From the NCBI RefSeq assembly GCF_010093025.1, contig NZ_CP048114.1, forward strand, positions 3,782,001 through 3,846,000: DNA of 64,000 nucleotides, given 5' to 3'. This document shows, one piece after another, positions 11,858 to 20,605 of the stretch; within the stretch, counting starts at the first letter, position 1, and the number at the start of each line of letters is the position of its first letter. Under the pieces are notes generated by a model. It was not told where the DNA came from. It saw nothing but the letters and a program-made list of their open reading frames with translations, and ran no database searches. Both the position numbers and the translations under genes were made by a program. Source of the stretch: Edaphobacter sp. 12200R-103. GTDB lineage: Bacteria; Acidobacteriota; Terriglobia; Terriglobales; Acidobacteriaceae.

Positions 11858-12604
11858 CTATAGGGACAGTCCGCCGTCCATCAGCAACTCGCTGCCTACC
11901 GTAAAGGGAGCCTCATCCGAGGCAAGAAACACAACTGCCTTGGCGACCTCGATCGATTCGCCAAAACGCTTCGCCGGGACCTGGCTCTCGACCGCCGCCG
12001 CAAAGTTCTTCTGCTCGGCATCCGGAATCCCAAGCTTGCCGTACAGCGGCGTGCGAATCGGCCCCGGGCTGATGGCATTCACCCGGATTCCGCGCGAGAT
12101 CAGCTCTGCCGAGAGCGTCCTCGTCAGCGAAGCCAGTGCGGCCTTGCTCGCGCCATAGATGCTGGTGTTCGGCATGCCGATGTGCGCGTTGACGGAGCCC
12201 ATCAGGACGATCGAGGCCGGGTTCGCGAAGTAGGGCAGAAGCTCCTGGATCAGGAAGAAGGGACCCTTGAAGTTGATCCCCATGGAGCGGTCGAACGCCG
12301 CTTCGTCCCACTGACCGATCGGCCGCAACTCTACCGCTCCCGCGTTCGCGAATAGTACATCGAGCGTGCCAAAGGCCTCGCCGATCTGCTCGGCCAGCTT
12401 CTTCTGTGCGGACACATCGGCTGCGTCCGACTCAAACACGAGCGCCTCGCCTCCCAGCGCACTCAGCGCCGTCGCCAGCGTCTCAGGATTCTTTCCGGTG
12501 ATCGCGACCCTCGCGCCCTCGGCCAGAAACTGCCGCGCCGTCTCAAGGCCAATGCCCGAGCTGCCTCCCGTTATGAGCGCACTCTTCCCCTTCAACCTGT
12601 CCAT
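11858..12604 (-). CDS. Short-chain dehydrogenase/reductase (SDR)
   Basis: A 248-residue classical SDR. The cofactor motif is TGGSSGIG, followed by FANAGAV (an NAG variant), the catalytic Ser in MGSVNAH and YGASK for Tyr and Lys. It ends ELLMDGGLSL. The ATG at 12604 has AAAGG about 9 nt upstream; the frame runs on to 12658 but those residues precede a better start. It is cytoplasmic with unknown substrate. The neighbouring tRNA and hypothetical gene do not indicate a pathway. Confidence 0.9.
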   Translation of the reverse strand: MDRLKGKSALITGGSSGIGLETARQFLAEGARVAITGKNPETLATALSALGGEALVFESDAADVSAQKKLAEQIGEAFGTLDVLFANAGAVELRPIGQWDEAAFDRSMGINFKGPFFLIQELLPYFANPASIVLMGSVNAHIGMPNTSIYGASKAALASLTRTLSAELISRGIRVNAISPGPIRTPLYGKLGIPDAEQKNFAAAVESQVPAKRFGESIEVAKAVVFLASDEAPFTVGSELLMDGGLSL

Positions 12605-12743
12605 TCGCACCAGCCTTTCGTCAGTGACAGGCCCAGTAAACACGACTATCACCGTCAATGCATCAGGATTTTCAAGGGACTCGACAGCGAGCCGTTTACA
12701 ATGGAGCAGGACCGCGTCTTCGACCCGGAAGACCGTCGCGCAG

Positions 12744-12820
12744 GGGCGAGTAGCTCAATCGGATAGAGCACGAGCCTTCTAAGCTCGGGGTTGCAGGTTC
12801 GATCCCTGCCTCGCTCACCA
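12744..12820 (+). tRNA. tRNA-Arg(TCT)
   Basis: A full cloverleaf. Acceptor GGGCGAG pairs with CTCGCTC (one G-U pair), followed by discriminator A and an encoded CCA. The D arm contains AGCTCAATCGGATAGAGC. The anticodon stem CGAGC/GCTCG encloses CTTCTAA with anticodon TCT at 12778-12780. The T arm is GCAGG-TTCGATC-CCTGC. Confidence 0.97.
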
Positions 12821-12977
12821 CAACTCCTGCGCGGTGTAAAGAGTTGAAAAGATTCGGCCGATATCCTCTGGCACTGCTTTCGATTTCGCCGAAACGCTGG
12901 TGTCCAGGGGTGTCCAATGTACGAAAAAAATAACAGGTATTTTGCTGACTGGCGCAATATTGTTCCCTGGACTGCAT

Positions 12978-13196
12978 CTAGTTGGGTTTAATGCCTGCCG
13001 GTTCCGGTGCTCCCGCTGCAACGATCACAGAGAGAGTCTCCATCGCCTGCTTGATAAGAAGCGCGGCCTGGGCGAACATCTCGGGCGCCATGTTGAGGGT
13101 GACCGGGCCGATGCTGACGTGGACACAATCTCCCCCACAAAGCCGAACCGCTCCGGTGCCGTTTCGTTCCGCAAGAATTACATTGATGTCACTCAT
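12978..13196 (-). CDS. Small hypothetical protein
   Basis: A 72-residue soluble protein, N-terminus MSDINVILAERNGTG, with a helical C-terminal half (EMFAQAALLIKQAMETLS). GGAGG lies 8 nt before the ATG, which gives good support for translation. No family is recognised. It stands alone between tRNA-Arg and the MFS gene. Confidence 0.65.
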   Translation of the reverse strand: MSDINVILAERNGTGAVRLCGGDCVHVSIGPVTLNMAPEMFAQAALLIKQAMETLSVIVAAGAPEPAGIKPN

Positions 13197-13285
13197 CCAC
13201 CTTCCCTCCGGGATTGAATGAAGACTAAATTGGTCCTATATCCAAGTCAAGCTCATCCGGCAGAAAACTCCGAATAAAGTCCTGT

Positions 13286-14521
13286 TCAGGCCTCCATCAA
13301 TTCATCTTCTTTGGTGGGGTGGCAGTGCTCCTCCGTCCCCGGTCTTCGACCAAAGGTATGTCGCAGAGCCGCCAGACCGATCAGAGCCACGGCCAGCCCG
13401 CAGACGCCGTCCCATCGCCAATGGACCCAGGCAATGGTCGAGAGCGCCGAGCCGATCGCTGCGCCGGTGAAATAGATCGTCATATAGACGGTGTTCAGGC
13501 GGCTCCTCGCCGAAGGATCGAGCCCGAAGATCCTGGTCTGGTTCGACACCTGGCACATCTGTGCGCCCACATCCAACACGATAACCCCAAAGGCCAGCGC
13601 TGCCAGGTGCAGGACGACCGACATGTGAATTCGCTCCTGCCCCCACAGCGTGACGTAGGAGAATGCCAGCAGCGCCATCCCCACAGAGATGACCCATCGC
13701 GAACCATGTTTGTCAGCCAGTCGCCCGGCCAGGGGGGCCACCATGGCTCCTGCTGCACCTACCAGGCCGAAGGTCCCGGCGACGCCTGCACCGAGGCGAT
13801 AGTGGCTTTCCAGCAGAAAGGCCAGCGTTGTCCAGAAGCAGCTGAAGGAAGCAAACACGAGGGCGCCGATAGCGCTCGATTCCCGCAGCAAAGGCTGCGT
13901 GCGATAGAGCGTCCACAGGGATCGCATGGCATCGCCGTAGGTGAGCGACTGTTTGGGCGGAAGCTTCGGCATGATGCGCCACAGCAGGGGAACGAAGATG
14001 CCGTTCATCACTGCCGCGATCGCGAAGACAAAGCGCCAGCCAGCCAAATGGCTTACCCATCCGGCAAAGGTGCGGGCCAGCAGGATGCCCAGCAGAAGCC
14101 CGGTCATTACCGTGCCGATCGCGCGCCCGCGCTCCTCGTGGCTTACCAGATCGGGCGCAATGGGGAGGACAATGTGGGTTACTGACGCCAGTGCGCCGAT
14201 GAGGATGGAGCCAACCAGCAGAAAACCGAGCGTGGGCGAGAGCGACACCAGCAACAACCCTATGGCGACTGCGGCGAACAACCGCATCATCAGTCCGCGC
14301 CGCTCCAGAATGTCGCCCAGAGGAACGAAGCACAGCAACCCCAAGGCGTAGCCAATCTGGGTGGCGACCGCGATAAATCCTGTCCGCCCTGCCGTCGCCC
14401 CGAAGGTGCGGCCAATCTCCTCCAGCAGGGGCTGGTTGTAATACATCGTCGAAACCCCGACCGCGCATGCAACGCCGAGGAAGGGTAAGGGAGTTCGCGG
14501 CGGGTTCGGTTTCTTTGTCAT
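13286..14521 (-). CDS. MFS transporter, probable drug/metabolite exporter
   Basis: About 411 residues with twelve hydrophobic segments. MYYNQPLLEEIGRTFG after helix 1 and GDILERRGLMMR between helices 2 and 3 are typical of the DHA1-type proton antiporters of the YnfM/AraJ kind. The matching inter-domain motif is GRLADKHGSRW. The ATG at 14521 is preferred to a TTG at 14527; neither has a strong ribosome binding site. It acts in the inner membrane, probably as a proton-driven exporter. Substrate unknown. The C-terminus is hydrophilic and acidic (PTKEDELMEA). Confidence 0.88.
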   Translation of the reverse strand: MTKKPNPPRTPLPFLGVACAVGVSTMYYNQPLLEEIGRTFGATAGRTGFIAVATQIGYALGLLCFVPLGDILERRGLMMRLFAAVAIGLLLVSLSPTLGFLLVGSILIGALASVTHIVLPIAPDLVSHEERGRAIGTVMTGLLLGILLARTFAGWVSHLAGWRFVFAIAAVMNGIFVPLLWRIMPKLPPKQSLTYGDAMRSLWTLYRTQPLLRESSAIGALVFASFSCFWTTLAFLLESHYRLGAGVAGTFGLVGAAGAMVAPLAGRLADKHGSRWVISVGMALLAFSYVTLWGQERIHMSVVLHLAALAFGVIVLDVGAQMCQVSNQTRIFGLDPSARSRLNTVYMTIYFTGAAIGSALSTIAWVHWRWDGVCGLAVALIGLAALRHTFGRRPGTEEHCHPTKEDELMEA

Positions 14522-14676
14522 CAGCAAAATGAACTATCTACCAGTCTAAAGCCTTTTACCTGCAGAAGCCGACGCCACATCGGATCGCAGTGTCGCAAGA
14601 GTTCGTCTTACCAGCAGCGAATGGTTCGCGGGGAAGATGGACACGCGGTTGTGTGCGAGCTTTCGGAGAGCCGTGG

Positions 14677-14720
14677 AACCGCAGATCCTTCGACTGCGCG
14701 GCGCTCAGGATGACACTTTT
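14677..14720. repeat. Dispersed palindromic intergenic repeat, half copy 2
   Basis: One arm only: ACCGCAGATCCTTCGAC then CGCTCAGGATGACAC. It lies in the 344-bp gap between the MFS gene and the acyl-CoA dehydrogenase. I see no gene in the rest of that gap. Confidence 0.8.
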
Positions 14721-14865
14721 ATTGTTGAGACGGGCGCGGCGCTCAATGCGTTCAGGCGGGCTACTGACGCAAGCTGCCTGCTCCTTGCATGTGTCGAACG
14801 TTCATTTTCCAATCATTGGACCGAGCGACTAAACTCACCCTTTGCAGATCTGAGGTTAGAACGGG

Positions 14866-16020
14866 ATGATTCAAAGCAGCACCGGCGCCTTGACGCAGCT
14901 TAGTGAAGACGAGCGCATGTTCCGCGACACCGTGCGCCGGTTCGCCGCGGCCGAGGTCGCGCCGCTTGTTCGCTTCATGGATGAGGCGCAGCAGATGGAC
15001 GCAAAGCTGCTGCGGCAACTGTTCTCTCTCGGCCTGATGGGGATTGAGGCGCCGGAGCAGTACGGCGGCGCGGCCGGAACCTTCTTTGAAGCGATCCTCG
15101 CGGTCGAGGAGATCTCCGCGGTCGATCCCTCGGTTGGCGTCCTGGTGGATGTGCAGAACACGCTGTGTGTGAATGCCCTCGCGCGCTGGGCAACGGACGA
15201 CCAGAAGCAGTGCTATCTTTCGCGGCTCGCCTCCGACACGATAGGGGCCTATGCACTCAGCGAGGCCGGTTCAGGCTCCGACGCCTTCGCGCTTGAGACC
15301 CGGGCTGTCCGCAGCGGCGATGACTACATCCTCAACGGGCAGAAGCTTTGGATTACGAACGCAAAAGAGGCCGGGCTGTTCCTCGTCTTCGTTACGATCG
15401 ACCGGGCTGCCGGTTACAAGGGCATTACAGCTTTTCTCGTAGAAAAGGACACGCCGGGATTCACCCTCGGCAAGAAGGAAGACAAGCTCGGCATCCGCGC
15501 CTCCAGCACGTGCGAGCTGGTCTTTCGAGATTGTCGCGTTCCTTCCGCCAATATTCTTGGAGAGCCGGGCAAGGGATACAAGATCGCGATTGAGACCCTG
15601 AACGAGGGCCGCATTGGCATCGGGGCACAGATGCTGGGGCTGGCCCAGGGCGCGTGGCAGCACGCCGTTGGCTGGGCGAAGGAGCGCAGGCAGTTCGGAC
15701 GTCCCATCGCCGACTTTCAGGCGATGCAGTTTCAACTGGCCGAGATGGCGACCCGGATCGAGGCAGCACGCCTGATGGTCTACAACGCTGCCCGGCTCAA
15801 GGATGCGGGTCAGCCCTTCCTCAAAGAGGCCGCCATGGCCAAGTACCTTGCTTCGCAGGTGGCGGAGCACGTTGCGTCGCTGGCGGTTGAGGTCTTCGGG
15901 GGCTCGGGATTTGTGAAAGACTATCCGGTGGAGAAGCTTTACCGAGACGCCAAGATCGGCAAAATCTATGAAGGCACGTCCTTCATGCAACTGGCGACCA
16001 TCGCGAAGCTCATTCTCTGA
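14866..16020 (+). CDS. Acyl-CoA dehydrogenase
   Basis: A 384-residue FAD-dependent acyl-CoA dehydrogenase that forms the 2,3-enoyl-CoA in fatty-acid or branched-chain acid breakdown. The first family signature is AYALSEAGSGSDAF; QLWITNA-like NGQKLWITNA follows; the second signature is near QFGRPIADFQAMQFQLAEM. The catalytic base is Glu369 in IYEGTSFMQ, the short/branched-chain position. Length is normal. It is a single gene with no adjacent ETF or thiolase, so chain-length preference cannot be set from context. Confidence 0.94.
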   Translation: MIQSSTGALTQLSEDERMFRDTVRRFAAAEVAPLVRFMDEAQQMDAKLLRQLFSLGLMGIEAPEQYGGAAGTFFEAILAVEEISAVDPSVGVLVDVQNTLCVNALARWATDDQKQCYLSRLASDTIGAYALSEAGSGSDAFALETRAVRSGDDYILNGQKLWITNAKEAGLFLVFVTIDRAAGYKGITAFLVEKDTPGFTLGKKEDKLGIRASSTCELVFRDCRVPSANILGEPGKGYKIAIETLNEGRIGIGAQMLGLAQGAWQHAVGWAKERRQFGRPIADFQAMQFQLAEMATRIEAARLMVYNAARLKDAGQPFLKEAAMAKYLASQVAEHVASLAVEVFGGSGFVKDYPVEKLYRDAKIGKIYEGTSFMQLATIAKLIL

Positions 16021-16123
16021 GATTTCGCGGACACCCTACCTTGCTTATTTCGTGCAAAGCATTTAATTTATTAGGTTTAGGCTCGCACTTCCCCGGTTCC
16101 AGGGTATGGGATTATTGGGGTTT

Positions 16124-16151
16124 CGTCATCCTTCACTACGATCAGGATGAC
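16124..16151. repeat. Short repeat-derived hairpin between convergent genes
   Basis: CGTCATCCT and AGGATGACG form a perfect 9-bp stem with an 11-nt loop. The arms are the ends of the dispersed repeat. It lies between two convergent genes and may act as a transcription-ending structure, but there is no T tract. Confidence 0.65.
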
Positions 16152-16172
16152 GGCGTTTGACGATTAATGCAG

Positions 16173-17105
16173 CTACCCGGCGCGAACCAGCCGTCCTCGT
16201 CGGCTGACGATCGACAGCTTCTCGGACTTAAGAATCTTCCTCGCCTGCTCGCGAGCGTGGCTCGACCAGGGACCCACGGGATCGAGCCGGACATAGGTCA
16301 GCCAGTGCCGGAGCGCGCGCCGCTTCTGTCCCTGCCGTTCGTAGGCGAGGGCGAGGTTGTAGTGGGCATCGGCATACTGTGGGAGCAGCGCAACGGCCTT
16401 CTGATAGGCGACGGTCGCTTCGTCCAGGTGATGCATCTCGTCGAGCACATTGCCCAGGTCGAAGAAGGCCAGCGCATAGTCGGGGTCCGCGATCGTGGCA
16501 CGCCGATACAGTGTCTCGGCCAGGTCAAACTGGCGCATGTTGTAGTAGATCGTCCCCAGGTTGATCAGGGCGGGCGCGTGCGCAGGCTCGAGCGCGAGAA
16601 TGGCCTCGTACAGAGAAGCCGCCTGCGGGATGGTCGCCGCCTTCTCCTCAAGCTGGACGGCGTGGAGAAACATCTCCTGCAGGGCTGCATTTCTCTGCGC
16701 CGGGGTCTGCGGGCCGGGCTCGACGCTGCAGACGATCTCGCGACGCGATCGAGCCGTGGCATCGAAGTCGAAGGCCATTTGCTGGGTAAGCGGATCGACC
16801 AGAACGCCGTTCAGCCGGAAGGCGAGATGCGAGCCGCGACGCACGGCCGAGCTCTCCAGCAGAGGGTTCTTCATTCCGGCAACGCGCTGCATAGCCTCAA
16901 TGGAGATGCGGATGCTCCTGGCCGAGATGCGGGTCCGCGTTCTGGCCGCATGGGCCTGCAGGTCGCGCAACGAGCGAAGCTGGCTGAGATCTTCGAAGGA
17001 GTATTGGTCCTTGGGAGAGATGATTCCCGCCCGCTCCCACGACATCAACTGCCGGGCATTCAGGTGCAGGATCCGAACGACGTCTTGACGGTTATATCGG
17101 GTCAC
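16173..17105 (-). CDS. MerR-type HTH fused to TPR repeats
   Basis: A 310-residue two-part protein. Residues about 1-75 match a MerR-like winged helix (YNRQDVVRILHLNARQLMSWERAG, then YSFEDLSQLRSLRDLQ). Residues about 145-285 are tetratricopeptide repeats (AQLNLGTIYYNM-like ALINLGTIYYNMRQFDLAE, LAFFDLGNVLDEM, DAHYNLALAYERQGQKRRAL). Between them lies a short linker. It could be a DNA-binding protein with a protein-protein interaction arm. The start is GTG with a weak Shine-Dalgarno. It is divergent from the ribokinase, 174 bp away. Confidence 0.8.
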   Translation of the reverse strand: MTRYNRQDVVRILHLNARQLMSWERAGIISPKDQYSFEDLSQLRSLRDLQAHAARTRTRISARSIRISIEAMQRVAGMKNPLLESSAVRRGSHLAFRLNGVLVDPLTQQMAFDFDATARSRREIVCSVEPGPQTPAQRNAALQEMFLHAVQLEEKAATIPQAASLYEAILALEPAHAPALINLGTIYYNMRQFDLAETLYRRATIADPDYALAFFDLGNVLDEMHHLDEATVAYQKAVALLPQYADAHYNLALAYERQGQKRRALRHWLTYVRLDPVGPWSSHAREQARKILKSEKLSIVSRRGRLVRAG

Positions 17106-17279
17106 GATCGAAGTCTCTCGGTAGAAACCGTCTTGCAGAGCGATTGCTTCTTGTTTGGAGTATCCTTCGAAAACTCGCGCCCATCAAGCCTTTTGAAGAC
17201 TTCAAGATTAAATTTCCGTGGATAACGTGTACCAAATTGGATTCGGTGGCCTCAGCTATGCTGGCAACGGGAGCAGGTT

Positions 17280-18218
17280 GTGAATCAGAACAATAGAATC
17301 GTCGTGCTGGGAAGCTTCGTCGCCGATCTTGCCTTTCATGTTGAGACACTTCCTGTATGGGGAGAGACCCGCATGGGCTCTTCCTTCGCGGTTGGTCCCG
17401 GCGGCAAGGGATCCAACCAGGCCGTCGCCGCTGCCCGTGCAGGCGGCAACGTCTGCTTCGTTACGAAGCTGGGGCAGGACTCCTTTGGCGAGATGGCTCG
17501 CAAACTTTATCGCGAAGAGGGAATCGACACCGGATTTATCGCGAGCACGACACATCCTACGGGAGCTGCTGCGATCATTCTCGATGAGAAGCGGGGCGAA
17601 AATGCCATCATCATCGTTCCGGGCGCCTGCTTCGAGATCACGACCGATGAGGTCGACCGCGCTCGCGAAGTCATTGCTTCGTCTTCGATCCTGGTCGCGC
17701 AGCTTGAGCTTCCGGTCTCTGTCGTCGAGCATGGGCTGCGGATGGCGCGCACCAGTGGCGTGACGACCATTCTGAATCCCGCGCCGGCGCTGCCGCTGCC
17801 GGAGTCGATCTATCCGCTCTGCGACTACCTTACCCCCAACGAGAGCGAGGCCGCGTCAATGACCGGCATTATCGTAGATGACCTGGCAGGTGCGGAACGG
17901 GCCGCCGATGCCCTGCTCGCACGCGGAGTGCGCAATGTAGCATTGACGATGGGCGCGAATGGCGTGTTCCTGAAGAACCGTAATCTGACTGCGCATGTGC
18001 CTGCGGTGGATGCCGGGGCCGTGGTCGAGACGACGGGAGCAGGTGACGCCTTCAATGGCGGCTTTGCCGTCGCGCTGGCTGAAGGTAAGGATTTTCGTGA
18101 AGCTGCCCGCTTCGCCTGTGCGGTTGCGGGGATCTCGGTCACGCGGCGGGGAACTGCGCCTTCGATGCCGCAGCGGGATGAGGTGGAGGCGCTGCTTGCC
18201 TCAACCCCGCAGGGCTGA
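17280..18218 (+). CDS. rbsK: Ribokinase / PfkB-family sugar kinase
   Basis: A 312-residue PfkB-family kinase, best matched to ribokinase, phosphorylating D-ribose at O5. The N-terminal GSFVADLAF strand, the GPGGKGSNQAVAAAR signature and the catalytic TTGAGDAFNGGF (Asp256) are all present. The NPAP motif (ILNPAPALPLP) is typical of ribokinases. It starts at GTG with GGGAG 6-7 nt upstream. The last 18 bases overlap the convergent hemY gene. No ribose transporter is adjacent; the sugar importer at 39-44 kb is far away. Confidence 0.88.
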   Translation: MNQNNRIVVLGSFVADLAFHVETLPVWGETRMGSSFAVGPGGKGSNQAVAAARAGGNVCFVTKLGQDSFGEMARKLYREEGIDTGFIASTTHPTGAAAIILDEKRGENAIIIVPGACFEITTDEVDRAREVIASSSILVAQLELPVSVVEHGLRMARTSGVTTILNPAPALPLPESIYPLCDYLTPNESEAASMTGIIVDDLAGAERAADALLARGVRNVALTMGANGVFLKNRNLTAHVPAVDAGAVVETTGAGDAFNGGFAVALAEGKDFREAARFACAVAGISVTRRGTAPSMPQRDEVEALLASTPQG

Positions 18219-19592
18219 ACGGGCGGCGGCGTGCGAATCCCGAACGAGGTCGGGAAGACCCACTCCGCGATAGCCATTGCCCAGAAGATATAAATTCTGC
18301 AGCGCGTCGATGCGGTCCTGCAGCTCCTGCATGCGCTCCAGGTGCCCTACGGCATATTGAGGGAGCGAGAGCGGCAGGCGCCGGATAATCGTGATGCGTG
18401 GTTCAGGCAGCGGACCGAGGATGCGGGCCAGCTCCATCCTGGCGATGGAAGCGATCTCATCGTTGCCGCACTTCAACACGCGTTCGGCGGAACTTCCTCC
18501 GAAGAAGGCGCGGAGCAGGCGGCCGCCCGGTGGAACCCGGCAGGGAAATTTGTGGTCCATGAAGGTGCAGGCGAGCAGAAGACTGCGCGAGCCTGGCGGC
18601 ACCAGGAAGCCGAAGCCTTCAGGCACTGGAACCTGCGCGGCATCCTCGAAGCCGAAGCCGACGACGACTGCAGAGCTGGCCTCCATCTGCATGAGCGCCG
18701 CGGCTTTATGATCGACTGACTCGAGCAGCTGCCGCGCAACGTGCAGTGGAGCTGCCATGAGAATGCTGTCGAACGATTCACGCCCGGAGCTGGTGGTGAG
18801 GGTCCAGCGATCATCTTCGCGCGCGAGAGCCGTCACCTTCACGCCCAGGTGAATCCATTGTTGTGGAATGTTTCCGACCATGCGGTCGATCAGGGTTCCC
18901 AGGCCGCTGCGGAGGGTCGTAAAGAGTGGAGAGGTTCGGCCCGAGGCCTGCCGCGCCTGCAGGCCCAGGATCAGGCTGCCGTACTCCCGCTCGAGCGCGA
19001 CGAAGGGAGCCATCACCGCGCGGACGCTGAGCTGCGCGACATCGCCGCCAAAGACCCCGCTGAGCAGAGGAGCGCCGATCTTTTCGAGCACCTCATCGCC
19101 GAAGTGGCGGTGAATGAAGTGGGCGACGCTTTCATCTTCGACGGGCGCGAGTGTTTTTAACTCCTCGTCCCGGAGAATCTCCTGATGGAATGCCCGTTTG
19201 GCTTCGTCGCTGAAGAGATCCGATGCGTCCAGTGCATCAAGATCGGCGGGAACCATCATGCGCATGCTATTCGGCATGGCTTTCAGGGCTCCGTCGATCA
19301 GCACGTAGGTCCGTCGCTGGTCGTCCTTGGAAAAGATCAGCTCGTCCTCGAGGCCCAGCTCCACAGCGAGCTCTCTCGCCCATGGTTTTTCGGTGACCCA
19401 GCCGTCGGGGCCACCCTCGATGATGAAGCCGCCTTCACGGATGGTCTCAACGATGCCGCCGAGACGCGAAGATGCTTCGAATAAAGTTACGTCAGCGGAT
19501 TCCTGATGGCGTGTGAGCTTTGCCAGCTCATAAGCAGCAGAGAGGCCGGCGATTCCGCCGCCGATGATCGCGATGCGTTTCGGCTGACGCAT
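18201..19592 (-). CDS. hemY: Oxygen-dependent protoporphyrinogen/coproporphyrinogen oxidase
   Basis: A 463-residue FAD enzyme of the HemG/HemY type that removes six electrons from a porphyrinogen late in heme synthesis. The N-terminus has the dinucleotide-binding IAIIGGGIAGLSAAYEL, and GGIVETIREGGFIIEGGPDGW matches the PPOX family. The C-terminus ends with LYLLGNGYRGVGLPDLVRD, the second FAD site. Its ATG overlaps the hemH stop by one base (TGATG). Whether the substrate is protoporphyrinogen or coproporphyrinogen cannot be decided from sequence alone. Confidence 0.92.
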   Translation of the reverse strand: MRQPKRIAIIGGGIAGLSAAYELAKLTRHQESADVTLFEASSRLGGIVETIREGGFIIEGGPDGWVTEKPWARELAVELGLEDELIFSKDDQRRTYVLIDGALKAMPNSMRMMVPADLDALDASDLFSDEAKRAFHQEILRDEELKTLAPVEDESVAHFIHRHFGDEVLEKIGAPLLSGVFGGDVAQLSVRAVMAPFVALEREYGSLILGLQARQASGRTSPLFTTLRSGLGTLIDRMVGNIPQQWIHLGVKVTALAREDDRWTLTTSSGRESFDSILMAAPLHVARQLLESVDHKAAALMQMEASSAVVVGFGFEDAAQVPVPEGFGFLVPPGSRSLLLACTFMDHKFPCRVPPGGRLLRAFFGGSSAERVLKCGNDEIASIARMELARILGPLPEPRITIIRRLPLSLPQYAVGHLERMQELQDRIDALQNLYLLGNGYRGVGLPDLVRDSHAAARSALRG

Positions 19593-20605
19593 CAGCCTAC
19601 CTTTGCAGGTGCGGCTTCGGCTGACTCCGTTGTGGATGCAGCCCTGACGATCTCGGCGAGAGCCCGGGTGAGTGTGGGGGAGTCATTCAGGCTTTCAGCG
19701 CGCCATAGCTTCAGGCCCAGCTCCGCGGCAGATTGTTTGAAGGCGATGTCGATGTCGTAGAGAACCTCGACGTGATCGCAGACGAAGCCCACGGGCTGAA
19801 GGACGACGCCGAGGTGGCCTTCCTGTTTCAGCGCCTTGAGGGTATCTTCTACGGTCGGGCCGATCCAGGGGCCTCCGCTCACGCCCTGACTCTGGAACGC
19901 GAAGTACCAGTCAGTCTCCGCCAGTCCTGCGGGAGCGAGCTGCTCCGCGACCAGCGCGGCGGTTCGCTTTGCTTCCACGGGATACGGATCGGGGGTGTCC
20001 TGCATCGGTGTTCCGGGGCGCGCGCCGGCGATGGAGGCCTCGCCTGTCATGATGGTGCGGCAGGGAACGCTGTGTGCAGTGAAAAGAACGGGCGCTTTTC
20101 TGCCGAGATCCGCGTTGGCGCTGGACCAGACGGGCAGAAGCTTCTCCGCGAAGGCCTGTATAAGGAAAGGATTCTCCGCCCAGCCGGCGACGAAATCGAC
20201 TTCCATGCCGGTGGCTGCGGCTATCAGGGCCCTGCGATAAAGTCCGACGCTGGTGCGCGAGTTTTGAGGGGCGAGGCAGATGGCGCGAATGCTGGTAACG
20301 CCGTCGGCGCGCATTTGCTCCACCACATCGGCGATGTAGGGGGACCAGTTGCGCATCGCGATGTAGACGCGCTGACCGTCGAGGGCCGCTTCAAGAGCAC
20401 GCCCCTGCGCGAGCGTCCACTTGGTCAGCGGCGGAGGCTCACTGCCGGGTGTTTCTTTCAGGCCGATCTGGGCGTAGCGATGTTTCAGCTCCTCGATGAC
20501 CTCTTCCGGCATGGGGCGGCCGCCGGTCACCTTGCTGAGATACTCGGCCATCTCTCCCAGCACATCGGGAGTTCCATGTGCGAGCAGGAGAACGGCGTGG
20601 CTCAT
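19592..20605 (-). CDS. hemH: Ferrochelatase
   Basis: A 337-residue ferrochelatase, inserting Fe2+ into a porphyrin. Recognisable segments are AVLLLAHGTP at the N-terminus, VLFTAHSVP with the metal-binding His, and SQGVSGGPWIGPTVEDTL. The LQPVGFVCDHVEVLYDID segment is the family-conserved helix with the second acidic metal site. The ATG at 20605 forms a 4-base ATGA overlap with hemE; the frame upstream of it is hemE sequence. It is soluble or peripheral to the membrane. Confidence 0.94.
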   Translation of the reverse strand: MSHAVLLLAHGTPDVLGEMAEYLSKVTGGRPMPEEVIEELKHRYAQIGLKETPGSEPPPLTKWTLAQGRALEAALDGQRVYIAMRNWSPYIADVVEQMRADGVTSIRAICLAPQNSRTSVGLYRRALIAAATGMEVDFVAGWAENPFLIQAFAEKLLPVWSSANADLGRKAPVLFTAHSVPCRTIMTGEASIAGARPGTPMQDTPDPYPVEAKRTAALVAEQLAPAGLAETDWYFAFQSQGVSGGPWIGPTVEDTLKALKQEGHLGVVLQPVGFVCDHVEVLYDIDIAFKQSAAELGLKLWRAESLNDSPTLTRALAEIVRAASTTESAEAAPAKVG

